From: an uncultured Agathobacter sp.
GTDB lineage: Bacteria > Bacillota > Clostridia > Lachnospirales > Lachnospiraceae
DNA length: 64,000 nucleotides
Assembly: GCA_910587655.1 (NCBI GenBank)
Contig: CAJUND010000004.1
Location: 109,937 to 173,936 of the forward strand
Reading direction: 5' to 3'
Position numbers and translations under genes: made by a program. The notes beneath the pieces were generated by a model. The model was not told where the DNA came from. It made no database searches and worked only from the letters and a program-made list of their open reading frames with translations. Positions within the stretch are counted from its first letter, which is position 1. The number at the start of each line of letters is the position of its first letter. Shown piece after piece: positions 52,493-60,301 of this stretch.

Positions 52493-52523
52493 ATTTTAAG
52501 CTATTACGTTACGTCAGGGTCAA
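52493..52523 (-). promoter_or_regulatory. MerR-type promoter with 19-bp spacer and dyad
   Basis: Leftward -35 TTGACC (52518-52523), 19-bp spacer, -10 TAAAAT (52493-52498). Within the spacer a dyad TTACGT-T-ACGTCA (52504-52516) is the likely operator. Overlong spacer plus dyad is the hallmark of promoters untwisted by MerR-family activators, so the gene is probably autoregulated. Confidence 0.75.
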
Positions 52524-52544
52524 TAGGGTTTTTGCAATAAAAAA

Positions 52545-52583
52545 GAAAGAATGCCCGAAAACCATGTTTTCACGCATTCTTTC
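52545..52583 (-). terminator. Terminator of ssrA
   Basis: GAAAGAATGC/GCATTCTTTC stem with inner GAAAAC/GTTTTC, followed on the minus strand by CTTTTTTATT. Four bases beyond the mature tmRNA 3' end. Confidence 0.85.
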
Positions 52584-52586
52584 AAG

Positions 52587-52923
52587 TGGACTAGACGGGA
52601 GTCGAACCCGTGTCCAAAAACCAGTCCCCTGTCCTTCTACGAGCGTAGTCTGCTGTTTGACATTCCCTCCACCATCCGGAAACAGACGTCCTGATGGTTT
52701 TAGTAGCTTCATGATACGCCCATCACTGCAAAGCTTAGGTGATGTCGTTTCCTACAGAGTCGAAGCCTGGGTCCTAAAGTGTAGGTGCCTTAGGTCAGAC
52801 TGCTGCAACTAGGCAGCGTATGCTAAATTGTCTTCAGCGTTTAATTTTAAAGTTGAGATTTCACGCATCCCCTGCGGCCCGCTTTTCCAGCTTCGTGATC
52901 CCTGTCGAAACCTTTACTAGCCC
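52587..52923 (-). ncRNA. ssrA: Transfer-messenger RNA (tmRNA)
   Basis: 337 bases. 5' GGGCTAG pairs with 3' CTAGTCC to form the acceptor stem; the T-arm GGACACGGGTTCGACTCCCGTC lies at the 3' end and the D-like region TTTCGACAGGG at the 5' end. The CCA end is not encoded (CTT follows the discriminator A), so it must be added after transcription. Tag reading frame at 52809-52838 reads GCT GAA GAC AAT TTA GCA TAC GCT GCC TAG, giving tag (A)AEDNLAYAA. Follows smpB, whose product it needs. Confidence 0.97.
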
Positions 52924-52935
52924 CTGCAACTTTTT

Positions 52936-53122
52936 GCGCAGCAAAAAGTTGCTACGCGAACGTGCTTCGCCGTCAGGCGAATTCTCATGCACGTTTGCTT
53001 CCCGTCTCTGGAAGTCTTTTGATAAACCTGCGCAGCAAAATGTTGCTACGCGAACGCATCTCGCCGTCAGGCGACTTTCATATGCGTTTGCTCCCCGTCT
53101 CCGGAAGCCTTTTGATAAACCT
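52936..53122. repeat. Two tandem ~94-bp structured repeats between smpB and ssrA
   Basis: Copy A 52936-53029 and copy B 53030-53122 are clearly alike. Each contains a small stem GCG.AGCAA/TTGCT.CGC, a long hairpin and a CTTCC/GGAAG-like stem, then CTTTTGATAAACCTG. The long hairpin is GCGAACGTGC (52956-52965) with GCACGTTTGC (52989-52998) in A, and GCGAACGCAT (53050-53059) with ATGCGTTTGC (53082-53091) in B, around a conserved TCGCC-GTCA-GGCGA. Three adjacent pairs differ between copies and all are compensated. They lie in the smpB-ssrA spacer. Confidence 0.85.
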
Positions 53123-53136
53123 GCTTCGCTGCAATA

Positions 53137-53601
53137 CTACAAATTCCGGATTTTGAAATCCCGTTCCGCTTCCCGCCTCTGGTCTTTTTTTGCAATATCC
53201 TGGCGTTTGTCGTAAAGCTTCTTTCCTTTTGCCAGAGCAACTTCAACCTTCACGAGACTTCCCTTAAAGTATACCTCGACCGGAACAATCGTATAACCCT
53301 TTTGTGCAATTTTTCCGACCAGCTTCTGAATTTCCCTTTTGTGCATCAGAAGCTTCTTCGGACGGAGAGGGTCTTTGTTAAAGATATTTCCTTTTTCATA
53401 CGGGCTGATATGCATACCGTATAAAATCACCTCGCCGTTTTCGATATGGATAAAAGACTCCTTGATACTGCATTTACCCATACGCATGGACTTCACTTCC
53501 GTCCCGGCAAGGGCAATCCCGGCCTCGAACGTCTCTTCCAGAAAATAATCATGGTAGACTTTCTTATTATTGGCAATTAACTTCTTCGCCTGCTTAGCCA
53601 T
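53137..53601 (-). CDS. smpB: SsrA-binding protein SmpB
   Basis: 154 residues. Binds tmRNA and brings it to stalled ribosomes. Starts AKQAKKLIANNKKVYHDYF, contains GIALAGTEVKSMRMGKCSIKE near 35-55 and the basic tail KRQDIAKKDQRREAERD expected to enter the mRNA channel. AGAGGAAGG ribosome site. Own promoter at 53656-53684; ssrA lies downstream in the same direction. Confidence 0.97.
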   Translation of the reverse strand: MAKQAKKLIANNKKVYHDYFLEETFEAGIALAGTEVKSMRMGKCSIKESFIHIENGEVILYGMHISPYEKGNIFNKDPLRPKKLLMHKREIQKLVGKIAQKGYTIVPVEVYFKGSLVKVEVALAKGKKLYDKRQDIAKKDQRREAERDFKIRNL

Positions 53602-53655
53602 TTACAGTTTCCTTCCTCTTTTCAGCCATATCTTTTATGCACTGGGATATTATTT

Positions 53656-53684
53656 ATCATAATTGATTTTCGGCCAAAAAGCAA
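53656..53684 (-). promoter_or_regulatory. Predicted promoter of smpB-ssrA
   Basis: Leftward -35 TTGCTT (53679-53684), 17-bp spacer, -10 TATGAT (53656-53661), about 55 bases before smpB. No promoter is evident directly upstream of ssrA, so the tmRNA may be cut from the smpB transcript. Confidence 0.6.
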
Positions 53685-53746
53685 GAAAGCATTAGCAATA
53701 TTTATCGACTTTTTATGATTTGGCCGGAGAAATTTCCGTACCCGGC

Positions 53747-55876
53747 TTATTCCTCTTCCAGTACAAAATCAATGGTACGCAGCATCCGGTCGCAGCCTTC
53801 CACCTTTATGCGCACCTTCTGTCCCAGCTTAAAACGCCTGCCCGTGGCTTCTCCCACAAGCTCGTAGGTATTTTCAAAATACTGGTAATAATCATCGGTA
53901 AGGGCGGTTACGCGCACCAGTCCCTCCACCGTGTTTTCAAGCTCCACATAAAATCCCCATTCCGTCACACCGGAAATTACACCGGGAAAAACTTCCCCGA
54001 TATGCCTTTCCATATACTGAACCTTTTTCAGCTTCACCGTCTCACGCTCCGCCTCGTCCGCACGCCGCTCCATTTCACTGGAATGCTTCGCCACCTCCGG
54101 CAGAATGTGCTGGTAATGCTCCATACGTTTTCTGTTCATCCTGCCCCGCAGGCTTTCCTTGATAATCCTGTGAATCTGTAAATCCGGATAACGGCGGATG
54201 GGGGAGGTAAAATGGCAGTAACAGTCCGCCGCCAGGCCAAAGTGCCCGGTATTTTCCGGGGTGTATTTTGCCTGTTTCATGGAGCGTAAGGTCAGACGGC
54301 TGATCAAAGGCTCCTCGTCAGTGCCTTCCAGCTTCTGTAACAGCTTCTGCAGCTCCTTCGGATGAATTTCCTCCGTTCCGGTATGCAGGTGGTAGCCGAA
54401 ATTGTTAATAAACGCAGACAGCTTTGCAATTTTTTCTGAATCCGGATGCTCATGCGTCCTGTACACAAACGGAAGCTCGCGCCAGTAATAGTCCGCCGCC
54501 ACCGTTTCATTTGCCGCAAGCATAAAATCCTCGATAATCCTTGTCGCCACATTCCGGTCATAAGGCAGTATATCCACCGGTTTTCCTTTTTCGTCCAGAA
54601 TGACCTTCGTTTCCGGAAAATCAAAATCAACCGCTCCCCTTTTCCTTCGTTTTTCCTGCAGAATTCCTGCAAGCACTTCCATTCTCTCAAACATCGGCAC
54701 CAGCTCGCCATAGCTTTCCCGAAGCCTGCTGCCTTTGTCTTCCAGAATCAGTTTTACATTTGTGTAGGACATACGTCTGTCCACGCAGATGACAGTTTCT
54801 GCGATGGTATGGTCCACAATTTCCCCTTTGGGATTAATTGTCATAATACAGCTGAGCGCAAGCCTGTCCTGCCCCTCATTCAGGGAACAGATGCCGTTGG
54901 ACAGCGCATGCGGCAGCATCGGAATCACACGGTCCACCAGGTAAACCGAAGTGCCGCGCTTTAACGCCTCCGCATCCAGCGCACTGTGCTCCTGCACATA
55001 ATTCGTCACATCTGCAATATGCACGCCCAGAATATAGTTTTCGCCGTCCATGGTAAGGGATACTGCATCGTCCAGATCCTTTGCATCCTCGCCGTCTATG
55101 GTTACCATCTGCCAGTCCCGCAGATCCATGCGGCCCGCCATATCCGCTTCCGAAACAGGCTTTGCCACATTCTGTACCTGGCGCAGAATTTTTTCGTTAA
55201 ATTCCACCGGAAGGTCATAGGCACGCACGATGGAAAGGATGTCCACTCCGGGATCACTGATATGCCCGATAATTTCCACAATTCTGCCTTCGGGTTTGCG
55301 CACGGAACGCTTTCCGTAATCCGTAATCTCCACGACCACCTTGTGTCCGCTGACTGCACCCATGGAATGCTCCAGCGGAATAAAAATATCGGACCCGAAC
55401 TTTGGATTATCCGGAACCGCAAAACCAAATGTTTTGTTCTGTTCAAAGGTACATACTACCTGCGTCATCCCGCGTTCCATAATACAGAGAACACTGCCTT
55501 CGCGCCTGCGCCCTCCGGTCCGGGGATCTATGCTGATTTCCACGGTATCCAGGTGCATGGCCCCGTGCGTCCTGTCTTCCGGAATAAAAATATCCTGCGG
55601 TTCCCCCTCCACGGAAACAAAACCAAAGCCCCTTGGATGTGCAAAAAACGTACCGGTTATTTTCTTCTTTTCCGCCTTTGCATATTTTCCCCTTTTGGAA
55701 ACTTCTATTTTTCCTTCCTCAAGCAGTTCCTTAAGCATCTGTTCCAGCTGCGGCCTGTGGTCCTTTTTTACTCCAAGCATGACTGCAAGCTCCTTAATCT
55801 TCATCGGTACATACAGTTCATCGCACATAAACCCGTAGAGCTTTTTCTTTCTGTTTTCGTATTTTTTCTGATCCAT
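53747..55876 (-). CDS. rnr: Ribonuclease R
   Basis: 709 residues. 3'-5' exoribonuclease of the RNB family that degrades structured RNA and works with tmRNA/SmpB on faulty mRNA. N-terminal winged-helix and cold-shock domains (GTFFAHPRGFGFVSVEG near 75), RNB domain with catalytic aspartates in TIDGEDAKDLDDAVSLT near 255, and a C-terminal S1 domain (GVISGVTEWGFYVELENTVEG). Order secG-rnr-smpB-ssrA is the common Firmicute one. Confidence 0.96.
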   Translation of the reverse strand: MDQKKYENRKKKLYGFMCDELYVPMKIKELAVMLGVKKDHRPQLEQMLKELLEEGKIEVSKRGKYAKAEKKKITGTFFAHPRGFGFVSVEGEPQDIFIPEDRTHGAMHLDTVEISIDPRTGGRRREGSVLCIMERGMTQVVCTFEQNKTFGFAVPDNPKFGSDIFIPLEHSMGAVSGHKVVVEITDYGKRSVRKPEGRIVEIIGHISDPGVDILSIVRAYDLPVEFNEKILRQVQNVAKPVSEADMAGRMDLRDWQMVTIDGEDAKDLDDAVSLTMDGENYILGVHIADVTNYVQEHSALDAEALKRGTSVYLVDRVIPMLPHALSNGICSLNEGQDRLALSCIMTINPKGEIVDHTIAETVICVDRRMSYTNVKLILEDKGSRLRESYGELVPMFERMEVLAGILQEKRRKRGAVDFDFPETKVILDEKGKPVDILPYDRNVATRIIEDFMLAANETVAADYYWRELPFVYRTHEHPDSEKIAKLSAFINNFGYHLHTGTEEIHPKELQKLLQKLEGTDEEPLISRLTLRSMKQAKYTPENTGHFGLAADCYCHFTSPIRRYPDLQIHRIIKESLRGRMNRKRMEHYQHILPEVAKHSSEMERRADEAERETVKLKKVQYMERHIGEVFPGVISGVTEWGFYVELENTVEGLVRVTALTDDYYQYFENTYELVGEATGRRFKLGQKVRIKVEGCDRMLRTIDFVLEEE

Positions 55877-55905
55877 ACTCCATCCTTCCGGCAGGCAAAA
55901 TAATC

Positions 55906-55934
55906 GAGCAGGGAAGATTCATCTTCCCCTGCTC
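55906..55934 (-). promoter_or_regulatory. Strong hairpin in the rnr leader
   Basis: GAGCAGGGGAAGAT pairs with ATCTTCCCTGCTC (one bulge) 30 bases before the rnr ATG, followed on the minus strand by GATTATTTTG. It could act as an attenuator or an RNA-stability element; no ligand motif recognised. Confidence 0.5.
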
Positions 55935-55989
55935 GCGCGCCGGACGCGGCAGCTCTGGCTGCATATTTCCTTTCTGCGTCCGTGTGCAT

Positions 55990-56022
55990 AAAAAAACTGC
56001 CAGTGACGCATCACCGACAGTC
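55990..56022 (-). terminator. Terminator of secG
   Basis: ACTG.C.GTGA/TCAC.G.CAGT stem-loop followed by seven T on the minus strand, 17 bases after the secG stop. Transcription into rnr would need read-through or an unseen promoter. Confidence 0.75.
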
Positions 56023-56038
56023 TTAGTCCTGCTCCATC

Positions 56039-56278
56039 CTACCATATTCCCATATTCAGTACCATTGCAAGTACCAGAAATAAGATTACGCCGACCCTTG
56101 TAATCTTAACGAGCATTCCCTCCATGGAGCGTCCCTTGTTCTTGCCCCAGTAAGTATCTGCTGCACCGGCAATTGCGCCAAGTCCCGCAGATTTGCCTTC
56201 CTGCATTAAGACTACGACTGTAATGACTACACTCAGTATGATAAATACCACTGTTAAAATCGTATTTAAAACGGTCAC
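56039..56278 (-). CDS. secG: Preprotein translocase subunit SecG
   Basis: 79 residues from a GTG at 56278 placed eight bases after AGGAGG; a GTG three codons earlier overlaps the ribosome site. Two membrane helices (about 4-24 and 55-75) joined by the conserved loop VVLMQEGKSAGLGAIAGAADTYW. Part of the SecYEG channel. Confidence 0.93.
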   Translation of the reverse strand: MTVLNTILTVVFIILSVVITVVVLMQEGKSAGLGAIAGAADTYWGKNKGRSMEGMLVKITRVGVILFLVLAMVLNMGIW

Positions 56279-56315
56279 GATTTCCACCTCCTAATTGTAT
56301 ATTAACGACTAACCG

Positions 56316-56344
56316 AGTATACCATATTAAAATCTGTATTTCAA
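56316..56344 (-). promoter_or_regulatory. Predicted secG promoter
   Basis: Leftward -35 TTGAAA (56339-56344), 17-bp spacer, -10 TATACT (56316-56321). Divergent from the pilus-like cluster promoter 23 bp away. Confidence 0.7.
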
Positions 56345-56366
56345 TGTTTTTCTGTAATTTTTTTAC

Positions 56367-56395
56367 TTTTCATTTTCGCCAAAATCCCTTATAAT
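56367..56395 (+). promoter_or_regulatory. Predicted promoter of the pilus-like cluster
   Basis: -35 TTTTCA (56367-56372), 17-bp spacer, -10 TATAAT (56390-56395), about 55 bases before the transglutaminase gene. No other strong promoter or terminator is visible until pilT ends at 61363, consistent with one seven-gene transcript. Confidence 0.6.
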
Positions 56396-56449
56396 AAGAA
56401 CAAGAAAATGAAAAAATTATACCAATCACAACTTATAATGGAGCAAATC

Positions 56450-57406
56450 ATGACAACCAGACAGTACGGCAGAAACTTCCTGCCATTTTTTCTGTGTCTT
56501 TGTCTGCTTTTGGGGGGATGCAGTCCCCATGATTCTTCCACCGTGCCTTCCGCACCGTCCATACCGGATACAGGCAGTGCGGCAGAACAGACGAAAGGCA
56601 GCCGTGACAACAGCGCGCGTGTCCTTTCCCCGAGTGCGGACGGCAAAGACATTTATAAATGCGATGCTGCCACAGTAGACGCCTCCAATGTTTCCGAAGG
56701 CTATCTGATAGCCGCCTACAAAGGGAAAAACAAAAAAGTAAAACTGCAGATTACCGGTCCGGACCAGGTCACCTACACCTACACCCTGCATGGGGGCAGC
56801 GAGGTTTTCCCCCTTACCGCGGGAGACGGCGCCTACAAGACCGAGATTCTGGAAAACATCACCGGCACGAAATATGCAGCAATACTTTCCGAAAACATAC
56901 CCGTGAAACTTTCCAGCCAGTTCGGTCCTTACCTGTATCCGAACCAGTACGTGAATTTTAACGAAAAATCCCTTGCCGTTGCCGAGGCGGTCCGTCTTTC
57001 GGAACCTGCCAACAGCGATTTGGATGTTGTATCTGCTGTATACAGTTATATCATTTCCAATTTTACTTATGACTATGAGAAATCTGCAGAAGTATCCTCC
57101 GGATATCTTCCGGATGTGGATACTGTTTTTCAGGCAAAAAGCGGCATCTGCTTTGACTATGCCTCTGTCATGGCCACCATGCTCCGCAGCCAGGGAATTC
57201 CCACCCGCCTTGAGGTCGGCTACATGGGGGAGGAATACCACGCCTGGCTCAGCATCCATATCAGGGACAGCGGCTGGATTAACGGCATCATAGAGTTTGA
57301 CGGCAAAAACTGGGAACTTCTGGACCCCACCTTTGCTGCTACGAGCAGTTCCCCAAAGGATTTTATTCCGGAGAACAGCAAATACATTACCAAATACGTT
57401 TATTAG
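56450..57406 (+). CDS. Transglutaminase-like lipoprotein
   Basis: 318 residues from ATG 56450 (TGGAG upstream). Signal peptide with lipobox LGGC, a Ser/Pro/Thr-rich spacer, a beta-rich region (about 75-165), then a transglutaminase core (about 190-290): catalytic Cys in KSGICFDYASVMATMLRSQG, His in EYHAWLSIHI, Asp in LLDPTFAAT. Complete triad. Outer-face thiol enzyme that could be a protease, transamidase or cross-linker. Only nine bases before pilC and first in the cluster, so a role in pilus subunit processing or anchoring is possible (inference). Confidence 0.87.
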   Translation: MTTRQYGRNFLPFFLCLCLLLGGCSPHDSSTVPSAPSIPDTGSAAEQTKGSRDNSARVLSPSADGKDIYKCDAATVDASNVSEGYLIAAYKGKNKKVKLQITGPDQVTYTYTLHGGSEVFPLTAGDGAYKTEILENITGTKYAAILSENIPVKLSSQFGPYLYPNQYVNFNEKSLAVAEAVRLSEPANSDLDVVSAVYSYIISNFTYDYEKSAEVSSGYLPDVDTVFQAKSGICFDYASVMATMLRSQGIPTRLEVGYMGEEYHAWLSIHIRDSGWINGIIEFDGKNWELLDPTFAATSSSPKDFIPENSKYITKYVY

Positions 57407-57414
57407 GAGGAGTT

Positions 57415-58437
57415 ATGTCAGCCAGGAAAACTTTAACACAGTCCGAGCTTAGTATGTTCTGCCAGCAGATTGCCATGGTAATCCGTGCAGGCCTTCCCGT
57501 TTATTACGGCATTTCCATTTTAAGGGACGAGACCCCGGAAAAAGAAACTGCTGCGCTGCTCGGACAGATTTACGAACCCATGGAAAACGGAAGCACGCTG
57601 TATGAGGCATTACGGGCTACCGGCGTTTTTCCCGCCTATATGCTGCATATGGTAGAATTTGGGGAAACTGCGGGGCGTCTGGAAGAAGTTCTGGTTTCTC
57701 TGAGCAGTTACTATGACCGTGAGGCAGAAATCAGAAACAGCATCCGGCATGCAGTTACCTATCCGCTAATTATGACCGTAATGATGATTTTCGTCATCAT
57801 TGCCATGATTACGAAAGTTATCCCTGTTTTCTCCCAGATTTATGAGGAGCTTGGCACGGAATTGTCCGGCATGGCGCGCAGGCTGATGCACATCAGCGAT
57901 GTCATGAACCGCTATACCATGGTTCTTGTGATTGTTTTTGCCGTTTTACTCCTTATCGGGTTCATTTTATACCATACGGATTTCGGACGGGTTCTCTTTC
58001 AGGGAAAAAACCTTTCCATGTCCATTGCCTCCAGCCGTTTTGCAAACTGCATGTATCTCGCGCTTGCCAGCGGGCTGGACACGGACCAGGGGCTTGAGCT
58101 TGCCGGGGAGCTGGTAAACCATCCGCATATACAGGCGAGGATTGCCAGCTGCCAGAAACATATCCGGCACGGGGCGTCGTTTGACCGCGCGCTTCTGGAA
58201 TCCGGCATTTTCTCCCAGTTTTATGCAAGCTGGATTGCCATCGGCTACAAAACCGGAAGCATGGATGAATGCTTAAGACGGATTGGCGACGCCTACGAAC
58301 AGGAGACGGATGAGAGACTTTCCCACATGCTTTCCGTCATCGAACCGGCGCTGGTGATGATTCTCTGCTTTTTTATCGGACTGATTATGATTTCATTCCT
58401 GCTGCCGCTGCTCGGCATTATGACAAGTATCGGATAA
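57415..58437 (+). CDS. pilC: Type IV pilus / type II secretion inner-membrane platform protein (PilC/GspF)
   Basis: 340 residues, two T2SF domains. Cytoplasmic N-terminal domain with QIAMVIRAGLPVYYGIS, membrane segments near 120-145, 165-185 and 310-335, and the duplicated second domain with LALASGLDTDQGLELA and the GYKTGSMDECLRRIGDAYE motif. Slightly shorter than typical PilC (about 400). Anchors the ATPase to the pilus base. AGGAGG ribosome site overlapping the end of the preceding gene. Confidence 0.93.
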   Translation: MSARKTLTQSELSMFCQQIAMVIRAGLPVYYGISILRDETPEKETAALLGQIYEPMENGSTLYEALRATGVFPAYMLHMVEFGETAGRLEEVLVSLSSYYDREAEIRNSIRHAVTYPLIMTVMMIFVIIAMITKVIPVFSQIYEELGTELSGMARRLMHISDVMNRYTMVLVIVFAVLLLIGFILYHTDFGRVLFQGKNLSMSIASSRFANCMYLALASGLDTDQGLELAGELVNHPHIQARIASCQKHIRHGASFDRALLESGIFSQFYASWIAIGYKTGSMDECLRRIGDAYEQETDERLSHMLSVIEPALVMILCFFIGLIMISFLLPLLGIMTSIG

Positions 58438-58468
58438 TTAATGTCATATCCCGAAGAAAGGAACACTC

Positions 58469-58801
58469 ATGGCTCTTTTTTCTGCAAAAAAAGAAAAAAA
58501 ACATTTTTTCGGATTTTTTCCCCTGCTCTTTCTGGTACTGGCAGTCTGCGCCCTGGTGTATACGGCAGGCAGCCTGACGGAATCAAACAGCGCCCGTGAA
58601 AAGGAAATCCTTACTTCCGCGCTGGATAAAAATATTATCCAGTGCTATGCACTGGAAGGCGCGTATCCCCCGGATCTTGCCTATCTGTGTGACCATTACG
58701 GCTTTACCTATAATAAAGACCGCTTTTTTATTGACTACCAGTACATCGGAAGCAACCTTCGCCCTGATGTTACAGTGATTGAACGAACGACCGGAGACTG
58801 A
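58469..58801 (+). CDS. Small pilin-like membrane protein A
   Basis: 110 residues. Lys-rich N-terminus, then a hydrophobic helix (about 14-35: FFGFFPLLFLVLAVCALVYTAG) and a soluble domain with a Cys pair (IIQCYALEGAY ... LCDHYGF) like the disulfide of minor pseudopilins. After Gly the sequence is FFPLL, without the Glu5 of classical prepilins. ALEGAYPPDLAYL resembles GspG/minor pilin text where TCALYxxG is usual. Probably a minor pilin-type component. Confidence 0.7.
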   Translation: MALFSAKKEKKHFFGFFPLLFLVLAVCALVYTAGSLTESNSAREKEILTSALDKNIIQCYALEGAYPPDLAYLCDHYGFTYNKDRFFIDYQYIGSNLRPDVTVIERTTGD

Positions 58802-58802
58802 T

Positions 58803-59276
58803 ATGCTGCGATTATATTCTTCTTCCAGAAAATTTGATACGGTTTTTATCGTACTTCTGTTTGTGCTGTTTGCGCTCACGGCAGGCATGCTCGTACTGAT
58901 TGGTGCAAGCCAGTACCGCATCACGACAGATTCCATAAACAGAAACTATGAAATACGTACTGCCAGCTCCTATCTGACAGAAAAAATGCACCAGTATGAT
59001 ACTTCATCCGGTGTTTCCGTAACAGAACATGCACTTGTGTTTTCGGAAACCATAGAAGACAACCAGTATCTGACTTATATCTATTATTATGACGGTGCAC
59101 TGTACGAATTATTCACCGCTGCAGACACTGATTTTGTTCCGGGCGCCGGTGCAGAAATCATGCCCCTGAACGGATTCAACGCCGAAAAACTGGAAAACGG
59201 ACTGATCCGTATCTGCTTTACGGATACCGAAGGCAGTATGCACCAGGAATATCTGCACAGCCATACAGATCATTAA
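58803..59276 (+). CDS. DUF4860-like membrane protein in pilus cluster
   Basis: 157 residues from ATG 58803 (GGAG six bases upstream), one base after the preceding stop. N-terminal transmembrane helix about 13-38 (TVFIVLLFVLFALTAGMLVLIG), followed by a helix and a beta-rich domain with LTYIYYYDGALYELF. I recognise it as of the DUF4860 kind that accompanies PilC/PilT in Clostridia; probably a minor pilin. Confidence 0.7.
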   Translation: MLRLYSSSRKFDTVFIVLLFVLFALTAGMLVLIGASQYRITTDSINRNYEIRTASSYLTEKMHQYDTSSGVSVTEHALVFSETIEDNQYLTYIYYYDGALYELFTAADTDFVPGAGAEIMPLNGFNAEKLENGLIRICFTDTEGSMHQEYLHSHTDH

Positions 59277-59306
59277 ATCAATCAGCTGATTGCGAAGGGA
59301 GGCTCC

Positions 59307-59774
59307 ATGAAACGCACACATTCCAGAACGAGTATTTTTCTGATGGAAATTATTTTAAATCTTCTGCTTTTTTCCATTCTCCTGATTGTGGGACTGCAGT
59401 TTTTTATCCGCACCCATACCCTGACGGAAGAAACCTCACAGCTTCACCAGGCTGTGGCAGGCTGCAAAAGCGTCGCATCCGCCTTTGAAAACGGCAGCGG
59501 CTCGCGGAATGATTTTCTTGAGCTGTACCACTACAGTGTTAATCTGGACAACAAAACCCTGCTTTTCCTGGACTCCGGCTTCCAGGAATGCCAGAAACAG
59601 GATGCCAGCTACTACATAACAATTACGGTAAATGATACAAAAACAGAGGGGCTGAAAAAAGCACATATTACCTGCAGCAGTGCAGACCACAGGGTCATTT
59701 ATTCCCTGACAGCCTGCCATTACAGCAGACGCCGCGTGTCACAGACACACTCCTTAAAGGAGGTGGCATTATGA
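59307..59774 (+). CDS. Prepilin-like membrane protein B with Glu5
   Basis: 155 residues. N-terminus RTSIFLMEIILNLLLFSILLIVG: a hydrophobic helix in which Glu is the fifth residue if cut after Ser9, the spacing of type IV prepilins but with Ser instead of Gly at -1. Soluble part contains DSGFQECQKQD and a C-terminal ITCSSADHRVIYSLTAC. Its stop overlaps the start of the next gene by four bases. Likely minor pilin. Confidence 0.7.
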   Translation: MKRTHSRTSIFLMEIILNLLLFSILLIVGLQFFIRTHTLTEETSQLHQAVAGCKSVASAFENGSGSRNDFLELYHYSVNLDNKTLLFLDSGFQECQKQDASYYITITVNDTKTEGLKKAHITCSSADHRVIYSLTACHYSRRRVSQTHSLKEVAL

Positions 59775-60265
59775 AGCCTGCGGACAGAAAGAACAAAAAT
59801 ACCTTTTCCAATTTCGGGTTCACCACGGTATTAATTGTCTTCGTTATGATTTGTATCGTAACCTTTTCCGCACTTGCCTACCTGACTGCCGCTTCGGATT
59901 ACCGGCTCAGTAAAAAAGTTGCAGACCGCACCACAGACTATTACCAGGCGGAAGAAAAAGCATATCTGGTACTGGGTGAAATTGACAGCGCTCTTACCGG
60001 TGTATACGGGCACCGCATGAAAAAAGATACCTACCTGAAAAAGTCACGCCAGGCACTGGATGAATATGCGAAAGACCACAGTGTTTCCCTTCTGATACAG
60101 GATAAGGATACTCTTACGGTCTCCTACCGTATTGAAGTCAGTCCGCAGGAAGAACTGATTGTCACTTTAAAAGTATGCTATCCCCCCGAAGCAGAAGGCG
60201 CCTGCCTGAAACTGACGGGCTGGCAGACCATAACGGAACTTCAGCAGGAATCAGACAGTGAATAA
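59771..60265 (+). CDS. Prepilin-like membrane protein C
   Basis: 164 residues. N-terminal NFGFTTVLIVFVMICIVTFS: Gly-Phe cleavage-like junction but Leu in place of Glu5. Helix continues into a long amphipathic segment (ASDYRLSKKVADRTTDYYQAEEKAYLVLGEIDSAL), as in PilX/GspK-like minor pilins, then a small beta domain (LTVSYRIEVSPQEELIVTLKVCY). GGAGG in the end of the preceding gene. Confidence 0.72.
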   Translation: MKPADRKNKNTFSNFGFTTVLIVFVMICIVTFSALAYLTAASDYRLSKKVADRTTDYYQAEEKAYLVLGEIDSALTGVYGHRMKKDTYLKKSRQALDEYAKDHSVSLLIQDKDTLTVSYRIEVSPQEELIVTLKVCYPPEAEGACLKLTGWQTITELQQESDSE

Positions 60266-60301
60266 ATTTATAAAGGGAATTAATGATTAAGGAGAAATGA
60301 A

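Noticed and set aside
52936..53122. CRISPR-like array
   Set aside because: Only two units, repeat length about 94 bp without unique spacers, and no cas genes; better described as tandem structured repeats.
54986..55903. 305-codon plus-strand open frame
   Set aside because: Antisense to rnr, whose motifs are complete in the other strand; no ribosome site and His/Phe-rich shadow composition.
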